NCBI GenBank assembly: GCA_036346255.1
Contig: CM070623.1
Location: 7,544,407 to 7,608,406, forward strand
DNA from: Ampelocalamus luodianensis
Taxonomy: Eukaryota; Streptophyta; Magnoliopsida; Poales; Poaceae
DNA: 64,000 nt
Direction of reading: 5' to 3'
The notes under the pieces were generated by a model. That model made no database searches, was not told the DNA's origin, and was given only the letters and a program-made list of their open reading frames with translations. This document shows positions 1 through 11,825 of the stretch, one piece after another. Position numbers and translations under genes: made by a program. Positions within the stretch are counted from its first letter, which is position 1. Each line of letters starts with the position of its first letter.

Positions 1-1620
1 GTCAATACTTTGATCATATTGAATCTACATTTTTATGCAAATTATATTCTTTTAAAATAAGCAAATTGTGTGCTAAGGTCATTATGCAAATGTATGTTAA
101 ATCTTTAAGGTAATTAAATGCCAACTTGATGCTTTAAGTATTATCATGCCATCTCTAGACAATTAAAATACTTAATCCTTGTCACCCTAGTAATTATGTG
201 GTAACTATACTAGGTGTAGATCGTACTTAAGTGACATGCTGGTCTTGCTTAAGCACCGGGGTATTTACTTACCCAACCATCATCTTTAAAATCATGAACT
301 TATTTTGGGCAGTCATTGTGAGTAAATGATTAGAATGTTGAGGCAATCTAATTTATGTTTCTCAAAAAACCCTAATAACTTGCTGTTACCACATCTGGAC
401 GGAAGGTATGATGGCGGTGGGTGCTGATGTAGCCCAAGGAATGTTGGTAGGTGGAATACTGGAATATGGTATGTACCGTCCAGATGACTTTAAGGACTTA
501 ATCCTATGATGGCCTCTCAATGTAAAACAGTACAACCACAAGTCTACAATGGTGTTGACTTGGCTAAATAATCTGTATCCACCAGTGTGAGTTGCACCAT
601 TGGAGTGACCCACGAGTCGTATCACTGATGTAAGCGTCGTGTGGCGCAAGAGGGGGTTTGGGGGGCATGGTTGACATAGGTGCGAGAGTGTAACCACTCT
701 CAGATAAAACCTTAGCGGGTGTAACTAACACTGGGGGATGCATTGTAAAGGCCTTGTGATAATTTCCCTTGATTCACATGTCTAAAGAAATGTGTGTACA
801 TATCAAGATGATTATCTCTTGTAGGTAAAATGTACAGTCTCTACAGAGTATAAACTGTTTGAACAGCTGTGCCCACAGTCAAGGGTGGGAATGGGAACTT
901 ACACGAGATAGTTCTATTTATAAAACTTTGTGGGTTGGATGAAAACTCGTCAGACCGATGTGACCCTGAATCTTGATTTTCCTGGGTAGTCGTACCTAGT
1001 GTTGTTAATAGGTGGATGTAACCATAATAAAAAATAAGCATAAGGTGGAGGTAACCTTCGCCGTTATAAATATTGCACAATATCTCTTTAATAAAATATG
1101 AACCCGAGCCTTCCTTGATAAAGCCTTGCATGTATAAAGATTGCAATTGTGTGTTAGCTCGTGAGCACGGTTGTTGTGCTCATCCTCGCTCTTTTACCCA
1201 AACCTTCAGAAGCCATGGATCAAGGATATTATGCATACTACGAGGATCCAGACATTGAAGGCCTAAGAGCCGATGAAGAGTAGTTTAGTCTGTAGTTGTT
1301 CTAGTCTTGCCCCAATCTAGCTGACTCATTCAATGCTCATGTATGCCAATATTTTCCAAGTCCTTGGGTAATATCGGTCGTACACTGGTTTTCCCAGTCG
1401 CTTGCTTGTGGCGAGATGTGCTCTACCCCTTTTGCTTCTGCTATCATTTCTGCTGTTTTGTAATGTAATTATTTGGCCTGTTCGGTCCTAATGTAAAACT
1501 CGACCCGATACGGTCTACTTAACTCTGATGTGCTATAATAAATGAATGGTTTGGTCTACATTATGTATGAAATGATTTAGTAATGTATCTGTGAGTGCTA
1601 TCTTATGAGGACATCAACTC
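1..1620 (+). repeat. LTR fragment A1 (3' part of a long gypsy-type LTR)
   Basis: Positions 1-473 are closely similar (about 93-95% by eye) to 5407-5880, which lies in a second LTR of the same family. Later blocks (around 1125-1200, with a repeated 'gctcgtgagcacgg'-like string) match more distant relatives at 19190-19260 and 25850-25920. No coding frame of interest is present. The left end is cut by the window edge. The right end is approximate because I could not identify an unambiguous terminal CA. Family assignment is inferred from similarity to LTRs here that begin TGTAACA. Confidence 0.6.
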
Positions 1621-1999
1621 TAAGGATGCAACCACTGCTTCGACTCACCGCTGCACGGCAACCTCTACTTCAATCACATCCTCTATGATAGGACTTTCGG
1701 CTACTGCACTGCTATATTCACCAGTTGGACCGAGCCACGTCTACTCGTAAGAGCCAAGCGTCATCTACATACCATGGTGCTACGTCTACATGTCATAGTG
1801 CTACTTCACCAATTGTTGGCCCATCGGCTATGTAATGTATTGGCCGGCAACTTGGCCCATCTGTTGGACGACCTGGCCTATCTGGTGACCGACCACCCCT
1901 AGGCCTGTACTGTTCATGTGGATACTATTTACATATGAATAGTACCATGAACAGTACCTCACCTTAGGGTTTCCACCTCCTGGCCGCCCTCGTCATATA
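1621..1999. other. Unassigned stretch
   Basis: I see no gene. The stretch has short local repeats ('catgg..gctac', 'tggcccat') and the pair 'gtactgttcatg'/'catgaacagtac' (about 1909-1958), a small inverted repeat. It probably belongs to the upstream part of the LTR that ends at 2354, but I could not fix that LTR's start. Confidence 0.4.
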
Positions 2000-2354
2000 G
2001 GAGCCATAGGAGCCGTCGCCCTTTAGTACAATTTGGGGTTTTTCTTTTAGAATATTATGCATAGCAGTTTCGCCGCTTGTTCGGTTTGAGGAACCCCAAC
2101 TTTGTGAGCTTTATTTTTATTTGCAATACAGATTGCATCTTCTACTTTCTTACTTGTGTTCTCTATTCACTTACAGGAGATAGCCTTCTTCGCGAGGTCA
2201 ACTGCATTCAGCACGGTTGATAGCCAACGGAGCAGTGGTATAGTGATTGCGAGGGGTTCGATCCGTTTTGGTCGGAGCCTTTGGATCTTCAACTTCATGT
2301 TCTCTACAATTGACTTATCAGTACCTTTCGGAAGATCGGGCCACACTCATATCA
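2000..2354 (+). repeat. 3' part of LTR family E
   Basis: The segment ends in ..atca at 2354, directly before gg and a primer-binding site. It resembles 34664-35045 in several blocks (around 2100-2220 and 2320-2345: 'agatcgggcca', 'cacggttgata', 'ggtcaac'). The left limit is approximate; around 2010 'catataggag' may be the promoter region of the LTR, matching 'ctatttaaggagg' at 34664. Non-coding. Confidence 0.55.
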
Positions 2355-2356
2355 GG

Positions 2357-2368
2357 TGGTATCAGAGC
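2357..2368 (+). other. Primer-binding site (initiator tRNA-Met type)
   Basis: TGGTATCAGAGC, the standard plant initiator-Met-tRNA complement, lies 2 bp after an LTR end. It shows that an LTR retroelement in + orientation once began here, although no gag or pol follows before the next LTR at 3500. Confidence 0.75.
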
Positions 2369-3499
2369 AAAGGTTTCCCGTTAGGTAATCACAGTTTTTT
2401 TCCTTTTAGATTAGTTTTCGTTCATCCTAAAATCCAGAAAATTAGCCCCACAAAAATATTTTGTCCGTCGTGTTCTTCTGCTGTCCCATCACCCATTGAT
2501 CCATTGCAATTTTTATTTCGGTATTTTGCTTGTTGAATTTTTGTTGCATCATCGTGTCAAGTGCTGATCTCTAGTTTAGTTGGAGTCTAGTTCATCATTG
2601 TCTAGTTGCATCTTTGTGTTCCTTTGCGTAACTTAATCTGTGTCGTCTTGTTTCTTGCTGCGCCACCATCATCATCTACCGTGCCACCACAGCTCGCTAC
2701 CGCATCCCCTGCCGCCTCCTCCACAAATCCGCAAGGATACCACCCCCTTCTGCGACATACCAAACCTTCCCTGCTACACCACACCATCCCCTGTCGCCGC
2801 CCCCACAAATCTCTGCCATGGCAACCACCTCTCCCTGTCGCGGCCATCAGTGCACCTTGCCGTCGTTGTCTCTCCTGTCGCGGCCATTAGCGCACCTGGC
2901 CACCACTACCTCCCCTGCCGTGGCACCGAATCGTTTGCCTCACACTGCCAATCCTACCGCTGCAACGAAACACAAGCCATCCCTAGGTTGGTTTGGTTTC
3001 GGTTGATTCTAGAGAAGAAAAACAAGGTAGAGAACAAGAGAGTTTGGATTTTCGATTTGAGAGGGGAGAAAAAAGGGTTTCGGCCATGAACCCTGGAAAG
3101 AAAGAGTTGGTTTCAGGTTGAAAAAAAGAAGAAAAAAAATGAGAGAAAAAAAGAAACATAAGAAAAAAAGGAGAAAAAGAAGAAGAAATAAAGAGAGAGA
3201 ACCCATCCACCCTTCCTGAAATTTGGAAAGTGCATCAAACTTGCATGAAAATCAGTGAAAATTAGTGGAGCCCTTCCTAATATAGCCACAAGCTCCCACA
3301 AAAAATTTGGGCACATTTGGCCTAAGGGATCAAAAGATATAGCAGTTTGAAGTTGAAACCGAAACGAATTCGAGTCCGTTTCCGACACACCTTCAGTAAA
3401 ATGGGCATAACTTTTGCATACGGAGTCGGAATTCGACGTTCCTATTCCTGAAGTAGTCTGAATCTAGGGGTCGAGATTACATTTAAGGAAGGTAGGGTT
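2369..3499. other. Leader/unassigned sequence with low-complexity blocks
   Basis: No convincing gene. 2640-2960 is C-rich and gives spurious proline/serine-rich frames on both strands. 3118-3205 is a purine-rich (A/G) block. 3405-3470 has 'cataacttttgcatacggagtc', a phrase typical of the long LTRs in this window (compare about 24610), so part of this stretch is probably LTR-derived. Confidence 0.45.
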
Positions 3500-5880
3500 T
3501 GTAACATCCCATTTTTTGGGGTGGTTTAATTAATTTGGTTTAAAGTTTGTTTTGGAGTTTCAAAACATAATATAAGTCAAGTGTGTAATTCAAAAGCTTA
3601 ATTCAAAATTCCCCAAAAGGATTTAAAATCCTCAAAAATCACTCAAAACTTCAAATCTCAATTTCAAATTTCCTCAAAAACCCTTGGGCTTGGCCCATTT
3701 TCCCCTCCCCTTTCTCCCTCGGGCTTGGCCCATCTGCCCTGGGCCCAGCCATCCTCTCCTTCTAGCATTTCCCTGGCCCAACCACCCCTTGCTACCTAGG
3801 TGCCTAGTGCATGCATGCTAGAGCATGCCCGCACCCACCCTCACCGCATCCCCGCATGGTGCCACGTCCTCCGTGCCTAGCCCAACCTTCCCTGGACCCC
3901 CTTCCCCCTTGGCTTTAAAAGTAGGCCATCGCCTTGCTCTCGCCCCCTCCTCGCCATCCCCATCTTGTCTGCCCCTCCTTCATCGAGCAAAGCCAGAGCC
4001 GAGTGCCATTTTCACACGTCTACCGCCGTCGTTGAGTTCACTGCTCTGGTGAGCTTTTCGCCAAACCCGCCGCATCACGCCATGTTCCCAACCCTCCTCC
4101 ACTTCCCCCACCTCCATTCTTCTACTTTCGCTGCTGTGGAGCTCCCTCACCGCCACCCTTCTTCTCCGCCACTAGCCGCCGTCGCCTCGCCACCCCGACC
4201 GCCCTCAAGCCTCCCCAATGTCACCTTCGGCTTCCCCTTCGTTGGGCGCAGCCCGTGCGCACGCCTTCCTCCTCCCAGAGCCGCCGTACCGCGCGCCCAT
4301 GCGACCACCACCATCGCTTGCACTATTGACACCAGCCCCATCCACCTACAGTGAGCCCTTCGCCGTGCCAACTCTATCACCGTGTGTTCCAAGAGCCAAT
4401 GAATTCATCCCCCAAGTGGATTTTCTTTTGGTCCATAGGAAGCCCTAGATTTCTTCTTCTCTCACACCTCCGGCCAACGCCTTCCTCACCACCGTTCTCA
4501 GCCCTTTGTCCACCTCTGACTTCCCTCCTTGTCTCGGTGAGATCCCCGTGTCATGTTCTTGCTCGTGCTCCCTCCATCTTTCTCCCCGCGGCGCTCCACC
4601 ACCGGTTTGCCACACACTCGTGGCGCCACCACCGCTCGCCCTCACCGCACTGCCGCTCTGGTTCGCCACCGGCAGTGTCGCTACCACCCGTGAGACCAGC
4701 TCGCCACCGCAATTCCATTTCTGTACTTTCTTAGCACCATCGTGCCCTCCTTCATCGGCGACGAGCCCAAGCCACAAGCACCATGGAGCTCCTCTATTGT
4801 CTGAACTCAGGACCAGCACTGTGCATTCGTCATTTAATTCTCAAATATCTGTCTTAGGGGTTGACCTTGATTAAATGCACTTAACTACTACTTTAAATGA
4901 TGTTGGGTTACACTGACAAGTGGACTCCGATCAACAGTTAATGAGTAGTTAACTCTTGTTCTCCCTATTGACTCCATGACATGCGGGCCCGAAGCACAGT
5001 AAGGCCCGTGGACCAGTGGTTGTGCTCGCAAACTCGGTCCATGCACTGTGGCTGTGAGCCGTACCACTGTGCAGTAGGTCCCGCATATCAGAGACATAAT
5101 TTCTCTCTCCTTTCTCTTTTTCCCATTTAATTCTAAAACAAAACTTCGGAGGTTCCGTTCTCCCTCATTGTAACTCCGACTTAAGTGAAATATGTTTCTA
5201 AATTTGCCTAAATTCAAGATCTTGCTAATGGCAGATGTTTTGTTTATTTTTTAGTTCATTTTTTATTTCTTTTATACTTATTTGCTTTTCATGTCTATTG
5301 TTTCTTTTTCTGGCCCGATCGTCCGAGTAGAGTTCGAGAACGCGAAAGAGCTCCAATTTAATCAAGCTCAAGACGATCAAGACCTTCTTTCCTTAGACCT
5401 AGACGAGTTAATACTTTGATCATATTGAACCTACATTTTTATGCAAATTACATTCTTTTAAAATAAGCAAATTGCGTGCTAAGGTCTTTATGCAAATGTA
5501 TGTTAAATCTTTAAGGTAGTTAAATGTCAACTTGATGGTTTAAGTATTATTATGTCATCCCTTGACAATTAAAATATTTAATCCTTGTCACCCTAGTAAT
5601 TATGTGGTAACTATACTAGCTGTAGGTTGTACTTAAGAGACATGCTAGTCTTGCTTAAGCACCGGGGTATTTATTTACCCCAATCATCATCTTTAAAATA
5701 TGAACTTGTTTTGTGGGTAAATGACTGGAATATTGAGGCAATCTAATTTATGTTTCTTAAAAACCCTAATAACATACCCTAATAACTTGCTGTTACCATA
5801 TCTGGATGGAAGGTACGATGGTGGTGGGTGCTGATGTAGCCCAAGGAATATTGGTATGTGAAATGTTGGAATGTGGTATG
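3500..5880 (+). repeat. LTR fragment A2, 5' part, interrupted by Gypsy-1
   Basis: The segment begins TGTAACATCCC, the usual start of this LTR class, and continues to 5880, where Gypsy-1 begins. Its last 474 bp match window positions 1-473, which fixes family identity with A1. The C-rich centre (3780-4860) produces many proline-rich open frames on both strands; none has a recognisable domain. The rest of this LTR (which in A1 continues 'taccgtccag') is not found after Gypsy-1, so the right flank was lost with the 3' LTR of Gypsy-1. Confidence 0.7.
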
Positions 5881-6562
5881 TGACGAGGATTAAAACATCT
5901 ATATATTATCTTTAATATATAAAAGACCATACGTCTTCGTGGTTGTAACCCTGAGGTGCACGACCTCACTGGTCGTAGAGATTCCAGAGGTTACATAATG
6001 GGTACCCTGGTCGGACAAAGGCCTAAGCCAAGCTTCCGACTAGGAGAACTGCTCGTAGAAGGTATGAACTGATACTTGGAATAAATCCCAAGGTATATTC
6101 TCTACCGTATGATGAATGGAGCACGTGTATATTCCATGCCATATGACGTATCTTATCCAGACACACCAGCGAACAACCTCCATGCGGTTATATATTTCAT
6201 AGACATATAACCGCCGAACGGTTCATTCCGTATCAACCGTCACTTGACTCGACTGCATTTAACGCCGCGATCGACGTCTTCTCCGGAAGTAACTGCCGCC
6301 TCTTCAAAGGCTATTTAAAGATGGAACCTGGACGGATCAAGGGGAGACAGAAGAAGGAAGGAACAAGATAGAGTCATCAGACTAAAGCACAAGCCATAGA
6401 TTCGTGTAATAGGTCTGAGATAGCAAGGGAGCAAACAGAGTTCTTAGTACATACCTTGTAAATTCCAGTTTATATTAATAAAGATAGCCCCATTATTCCC
6501 TTAGATTTCCCACATTACTTTCTCCTTTTATTTTCGTAAGATCGACGTCTTGATCGTTGACA
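5881..6562 (+). repeat. 5' LTR of Gypsy-1
   Basis: The LTR starts TGACGAGGATTAAAAC and ends ..TTGACA. The first 62 bp recur at 16037-16099. A TATA-like 'ctatttaaag' near 6310 and 'taataaag' near 6477 fit a promoter and a polyadenylation signal respectively. Length is 682 bp. Confidence 0.85.
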
Positions 6563-6564
6563 GC

Positions 6565-6582
6565 TGGCGCCGTCCGTGGGGA
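6565..6582 (+). other. Primer-binding site of Gypsy-1
   Basis: TGGCGCCGTCCGTGGGGA lies 2 bp after the LTR. The TGGCGCC start is common in plant Gypsy elements. The exact priming tRNA was not determined. Confidence 0.75.
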
Positions 6583-6661
6583 ACGCGACGTGGAATCTAA
6601 GAAGAAATTCTTTGCTCATCAAATCTTTGTCCATTCCCCGGTTGTGATCGCTAATGCGGTT

Positions 6662-9028
6662 ATGGCGGGAAGTTGGGATGAAGAAAATTGGTTCGACTTG
6701 GCGGACTACGCCAACCTCGACATGGATGCATGCATGCGCGCTATGGAGGAAAACGGAATCTCTTCATCATCCTCCTCCACCGGTTCGCCCATGGCAGAAA
6801 CCGGCGAAGTCGACCAGATGGATGAAGACACACCACTACGATCAGTGGCGGTTTTAGAGGAAATGCTTCCGACCAGTTCGGAACATCCTAAAGCCTCAGC
6901 AAGCCTGGGCCTTTCGACCGGCAAAAAAGGTGACAAAAATTCAACATCGCAACCCGAGGTTCAATATATCTTTGATGCGATCATGGTTGATAGGTACTCA
7001 CCGACGGCTTCTAGCAATTCCAGGAGCCAACCGACACCTGGTGACGGTGTCAATGAAACCTCCATTGGTCGTAAACCAAATGGGGATGATAAAACTCAGC
7101 ATCTGATCGGCAATTCGCCGGATCAAGCTGAGGCCCTTCCGAAAACCTCAGGAGGTGCTGATCACCGACTGTTCTCCATCATGGAAGCTTCTCGCAGAAG
7201 TTCTGAAAGACTCTCCATCAACTACGATGGAAGTTCATCGGAGGATCACTGCTGGAAGCACGAGGTCAATGCGATCGGAGATACAGATCACAATACCGTG
7301 TACGGTCCTCCATACGTTGCCCCGTCACCACATCATAATGGAGATGGTGCAGGCGGTCAAGCACCAAATGCTGGAGGTGATAGAACTGGTGGACGTTCAC
7401 CAGTTAATACGCCTGATCCTTCCCAAACCAATGTGAGGGACCAGGCAAGATCAATCAGGAGATCGGGAGATTCAAGCCATCGAATACCTTCTTCTGGCAA
7501 AAATCCCTCGAGACCTTCGGTAACAATACAAAACCTGCAGCGAGTTAGAGATATGTTAAATACCTCTGACCCTGCTCTAGCAGAGACTCCAGGTTTGGCC
7601 CAACTTGTAGGTCAAGTGTCAGAGATCATTCAACAGACGATGCAGCGCACAGAAGCATATCGGGAACGAAGGCACCCGCAAAGTCAGACCATAACTTCAT
7701 CGCAGCATTCTTCCCGATGCAGGGGCCTGCATGGTCGTGTTGAAGATCAGTTGACACCGCGACCACCTCGACGATTCCGACCAACAAGTCATGAGGGGAG
7801 GAGACTATTCCAGGAATCCTCACCCTCACTTCGTCGAGAGGAGCAATCGCTTGGACCTGGTGATCTTCGACATCACCTAAACCTGGCAAGCGGTCGGAGG
7901 CGTTCTACTAACGTCCACGACCGAATCGGGACATTGGAGCACCGACAATCTGTTCCTAGAAATCGGTCTCCAACCGATTACAATCCGGCACCTTTTCAAA
8001 GAAGGCGCCACGAAACTATCACATGTTGTCGAGCCACTCAGCAGGGCTCCAGGCTATACGTTGGCCGATTAGGTTCCGACCGGCCAATATGGATAAATTC
8101 AATGGAACCCAAAAATCCTTTAGAATTTCTCCAGATATATACCACCGCTATCAGAGCTGCTGGTGGTGATGAAAATGTAATCGCAAACTATCTTCCTACG
8201 GTATTAGAAGAATCAGCCCAATCATGGTTGCTTAACCTTCCGGTCGGGTCCGTGTATACTTGGGAGCAACTCTGCGACCTTCTAATTGCAAATTTCCAGG
8301 GTACGTACGATCGACCCGGAAAAGAAGACGATCTCCATAGAATACGGCAAAAATCTAACGAGACTCTCCGGCAGTACATCAAAAGACTTAGCCAAGTTCG
8401 TAACTCAATACCGGAAGTTGCAGAATCTTCTGTTATCCAAGCCTTCAAAGCGGGATTAAGAAATCGAAGGTTTACGGAGGATTTAGCTATACATCCCCCA
8501 CGAACAGCCATCGAGCTCTTCGACATGGCAAACAAGTACGCTACGGCCAGTGAAGCGGTCGAGTGGAACGAAGCTGTTGATCGAAAAGATAAAATTCCCC
8601 AACCTAGCTTAGATAGGACGGAAAAGAAACAAAAGAAGACTCTCAAGAAAAAGAAGCATGGCAAAGCCAACGACAAAGAGGTTCTTGCTGTTCCTGAAAA
8701 ATTTTCCAAAGGAAGAAAAGATTATTCTGGTCATGGCAAGGCTAAGGCTCCGACCAATGATTACAAGAAAAATATAAAATGGTGTCCTCTTCACCAGCAA
8801 GCAGGACACGATTTGCGCAATTGTCGCGCTTGGCAAAAGAAGCTAGAAGATTATTATGCAGGTAAAGGACCACTCCCGTCGATTTCAGAGCTCGGGGAAA
8901 CAAGCTCCAAGAAGGACAAAGATGGTGATGAAGAGATGGAGTACCAAGAACCCCAGCACACCGTTGATGTGATTTTCGGCGGATCTTCTTCATACGAGTC
9001 CAGACGTCACCTGAAAGCCATGGAGTGA
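6662..9028 (+). CDS. gag: Gypsy-1 Gag polyprotein N-terminal part
   Basis: This is the capsid/nucleocapsid protein of a Gypsy element. The frame is open from 6557, but the first ATGs overlap the LTR end and primer site, so I prefer ATG 6662 (MAGSWDEENW). The retrotransposon gag domain covers roughly 8095-8580, starting at 'WINSMEPKNP' and including 'SAQSWLLNLP' and 'FQGTYDRPGKEDDL'. A zinc-finger-like C/H block 'WCPLHQQAGHDLRNC' lies at about 8780-8825, after a lysine-rich stretch. The N-terminal 500 residues are low-complexity and serine/proline-rich. The frame ends at TGA 9026-9028 inside what looks like continuing gag-pol sequence, so this stop is probably a mutation rather than the natural end. 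Confidence 0.8.
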   Translation: MAGSWDEENWFDLADYANLDMDACMRAMEENGISSSSSSTGSPMAETGEVDQMDEDTPLRSVAVLEEMLPTSSEHPKASASLGLSTGKKGDKNSTSQPEVQYIFDAIMVDRYSPTASSNSRSQPTPGDGVNETSIGRKPNGDDKTQHLIGNSPDQAEALPKTSGGADHRLFSIMEASRRSSERLSINYDGSSSEDHCWKHEVNAIGDTDHNTVYGPPYVAPSPHHNGDGAGGQAPNAGGDRTGGRSPVNTPDPSQTNVRDQARSIRRSGDSSHRIPSSGKNPSRPSVTIQNLQRVRDMLNTSDPALAETPGLAQLVGQVSEIIQQTMQRTEAYRERRHPQSQTITSSQHSSRCRGLHGRVEDQLTPRPPRRFRPTSHEGRRLFQESSPSLRREEQSLGPGDLRHHLNLASGRRRSTNVHDRIGTLEHRQSVPRNRSPTDYNPAPFQRRRHETITCCRATQQGSRLYVGRLGSDRPIWINSMEPKNPLEFLQIYTTAIRAAGGDENVIANYLPTVLEESAQSWLLNLPVGSVYTWEQLCDLLIANFQGTYDRPGKEDDLHRIRQKSNETLRQYIKRLSQVRNSIPEVAESSVIQAFKAGLRNRRFTEDLAIHPPRTAIELFDMANKYATASEAVEWNEAVDRKDKIPQPSLDRTEKKQKKTLKKKKHGKANDKEVLAVPEKFSKGRKDYSGHGKAKAPTNDYKKNIKWCPLHQQAGHDLRNCRAWQKKLEDYYAGKGPLPSISELGETSSKKDKDGDEEMEYQEPQHTVDVIFGGSSSYESRRHLKAME

Positions 9029-9758
9029 GAGGTCAACCTTACCGAATCTTCGATCGCCGTTAAACCTTCAAGGTGGTCGGAAACAATAATCTCCTTCAGC
9101 AAAGAAGACTGCCCCATTCCTTCAACTCGACCAGGTAGGTTTCCGATTGTCGTTGAGCCTACTATTAATAACTACTACTATTAATAACTGTAAGGTTAAT
9201 CGAGTCTTGATAGATGGAGGTAGTTCTTTAAATATTTTATTTGCAAGTGCTTTGGAAGACATGCAGATTCCCAAATCCAAGGTAAAACCAGTGAAATACG
9301 CCTTTCATGGTATAGTTCCTGGGTCTACCGCTAAGCCAATAGGGCACTTGTCCCTACTGGTTACGTTCGGAAAGCCCGACAACTTCCAGACAGAAAAAAA
9401 TTTATTTGATGTGGTGAACTTCGAGACTACATATAATGCAATTCTTGGTCGTCCAGTTTTAGCAAAATTCTTGATAGCCACGCACTACGGTTATCAGAGT
9501 TTGAAAATGCCGGGACCAAAGGGTGTAATCACGGTCCGAGGCGATCAAAAGATAGCCTACGTATGCGATCGGAAATGCTTAGAACTGGTCGATGAACTCC
9601 CGACCAGGGGAACTAACACCGTCAACATGCAGGTCAAACATTCAAGGCCGAAGATGACACCGAAACCTTCCGACCAGATAAAAGAGGTACAACTCAACGG
9701 AAGTGCTTCTCCAGAGGGTGCCAAGATACTGGTCGGGGCAGAGCTCGACCTTAAATAG
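9029..9758 (+). pseudogene. pro: Gypsy-1 protease region (broken)
   Basis: The segment encodes a retropepsin-like aspartic protease that would process Gag-Pol. The active-site region reads 'VLIDGGSSLNILF', and the second conserved block 'AILGRPVLAKF' follows. After the gag stop the gag frame stays open until about 9180. There a 16-bp tandem duplication (9160-9175 and 9176-9191) throws the frame off, and the protease continues in another frame from about 9190. The frame closes at TAG 9756-9758, just before the RT domain. These breaks look like damage, not programmed frameshifting. Confidence 0.75.
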
Positions 9759-11467
9759 GAAGAGTCGCTCGTCTCCTTCCTCCGAGCTAACCAGGACGTA
9801 TTCGCCTGGCAGGCGTCCGATATGTCCGGAGTCCCCAGGGAGGTGATCGAGCATAGGCTAGCTCTACAGCCTAACAGAAAACCGGTCAAGCAGAAGCTAC
9901 GGCGTTTCGCACCTGATCGGAAAGAAGCAATCCAGTCAGAGATTGACAAACTTCTCAAAGCTGGGTTCATTCGTGAGGTCAACCACCCAGAGTGGCTCGC
10001 CAATCCTGTAATGGTTAGAAAGACCAATGGGAAATGGCGAATGTGTATTGACTTTACAGATCTTAATAAAGCTTGCCCGAAGGATGACTTTCCCCTTCGT
10101 CGCATCGATCAACTTGTAGACTCTACTTCCGGGTGTGGGTTGTTAAGTTTTTTAGATGCTTACTCAGGGTACCACCAGATCAATATGAGTAAAGAAGATG
10201 AAGAGAAAACTTCCTTCATCACTCCATATGGTACTTACTGTTATGTAAAGATGCCATTTAGTCTCAAAAATGCTGGCGCAACATTCCAAAGGTTGATGCA
10301 AAAAACTTTTAGTCCACAGATAGGTCAGAATCTTGAAGCCTACGTTGATGATCTGGTCGTAAAGAGCATCAACGTCGGCGATCATATTCTAGATCTACAG
10401 CAGACTTTCAATAACTTAAGACGTCATAACCTTAAGTTGAATCCAGAGAAATGTGTGTTCGGGGTTTCGTCGGGAAAGCTTCTCGGGTTCCTGGTTTCGG
10501 CTAGAGGCATCGAAGCAAATCCAACGAAAATCACCGCCATCGATCAGATGCGTGATCCGACCACAAAGAAGGAAGTTCAGAAACTAACCGGTTGTATGGC
10601 AGCGTTAAGTCGTTTAATAGCACAGTTAGGCGAAAAGGGATTACCTTTCTTTAAGCTTCTCCGGAAACATGGAAGTTTTGAATGGACTAAAGAGGCAGGC
10701 AGCGCCTTTGAAGAATTAAAACGGTACCTTACGAGTCCTCCAATCTTAGTCTCTCCGAGATTGGGAGAAACATTGCTAATTTACGTGGCTGCAACGCCAC
10801 AAACGGTTAGTGGTGTACTGGTCTTAGAACGAGATAATGTTCAACGACCAATATATTACGTAAGCGAAGTCTTGCATGGACCAAAAGAAAGATATCCGCA
10901 AGTACAAAAATTGCTCTATGGTCTCCTTATGTCTTCAAGGAAACTAAGGCATTATTTTCAGGCCCACAAAGTGGCCGTACCTACTGGATATCCCCTTGGT
11001 CAAGTCCTAGGAAACAGGGAGTCATCAGGATGAATAGCAAAATGGGCGGTTGAGCTTGGGACGTTCGATCTCCATTTTGTCCCACGAACAGCAATCAAGT
11101 CCCAGGCAATAGCAGAATTCATTGCCGAATGGACAAAAACCCTGAACCCACCCAAGGACCCGAATACGAGCACCACGATGAGTGGACAATGTACTTCGAT
11201 GGTTCCTTCATATTGCACGGCTCGGGGGCTGGGGTCGTCTTGATTTCCCCTACTGGCGAACAAATAAAGTACGCTATTCAGTTAAACTTTCCTGCTACTA
11301 ACAATGTGGCAGAATACAAAGGTTTACTGGCAGGACTTCGACCAGCTCGTTTGCTCGGGATTCGCAGATTGCTAGTGAAAGGCGATTCTCAACTAGTAAC
11401 GAATCAAGTAGGAAAAAAGTATCAATGCTCTAGTACCAAGATGTCATCATATCTGGCGGAAACTTAA
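9759..11467 (+). pseudogene. pol: Gypsy-1 reverse transcriptase and RNase H (broken)
   Basis: The reverse transcriptase copies the element's RNA and the RNase H removes it. RT motifs read 'FIREVNHPEWLANPV', 'WRMCIDFTDLNKACPKD', 'FLDAYSGYHQI' and the catalytic 'YVDDLV' (about 10340). The connection and first RNase H-like part follow to 11030. TGA at 11031-11033 breaks the frame, the same frame reopens at once, and a further shift near 11150-11170 leads to a plant-type RNase H block, 'MYFDGSF.. GAGVVL' (about 11190-11250), ending at 11467. RNase H is incomplete because a deletion joins it to the integrase C-terminus. Confidence 0.8.
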
Positions 11468-11469
11468 AA

Positions 11470-11825
11470 TTGGTTCTGCTCGAACTAATTGCTTTCCCGA
11501 AAGTAATCAATGCGAATGACGACTTGACGACATCAATTTCCTTGAAGAACGACGAAATCAAGCTTTGCTACGATCAGCAATCTACCAGCAAGCCATGCGT
11601 CGGTACCACAGTCGTAAGGTGCAACCTCGCAGCCTAGCCGTAGGTGATTTGGTTCTTAAAAAAATTCAGAACCAAGCAGGTCGCAACAAACTTTCACCTA
11701 AATGGGAAGGTCCATACACTGTGGTCGAAGCCACCCGACCAGGATTGGTACGATTAGCTATGTCGGACGGGCAAATTTTGTCTAATTCTTGGAATATTGA
11801 TCAATTGCGTAAGTTCTTTGTTTAA
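11470..11825 (+). pseudogene. Gypsy-1 integrase C-terminal remnant
   Basis: The readable block 'QQAMRRYHSRKVQPRSLAVG' followed by 'LSPKWEGPY' is the C-terminal domain of a Gypsy integrase. The zinc-binding domain and DDE catalytic core are absent: the preceding RNase H segment joins this remnant within a few bases of 11465. Upstream of 11565 the frame can be followed back to about 11476 with one TGA. The stop at 11823-11825 is probably the natural end of pol. Confidence 0.75.

Noticed and set aside
3825..4874. Many overlapping proline/serine-rich open frames on both strands
   Set aside because: They come from C-rich LTR composition, overlap each other in several frames and show no domain. 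The same happens at 2606-3089, 23497-24543, 43839-44398, 44771-45406 and 58015-58559.
1..5880. A1 and A2 as the two LTRs of a single retrotransposon
   Set aside because: The sequence between them contains a different LTR end (2354) and primer site and no pol. A1 is cut by the window edge, so pairing cannot be shown.
9028..9822. Programmed frameshift or stop readthrough between gag, pro and pol
   Set aside because: The shift is explained by a 16-bp duplication and the stops by point changes; no slippery site plus structure was evident.
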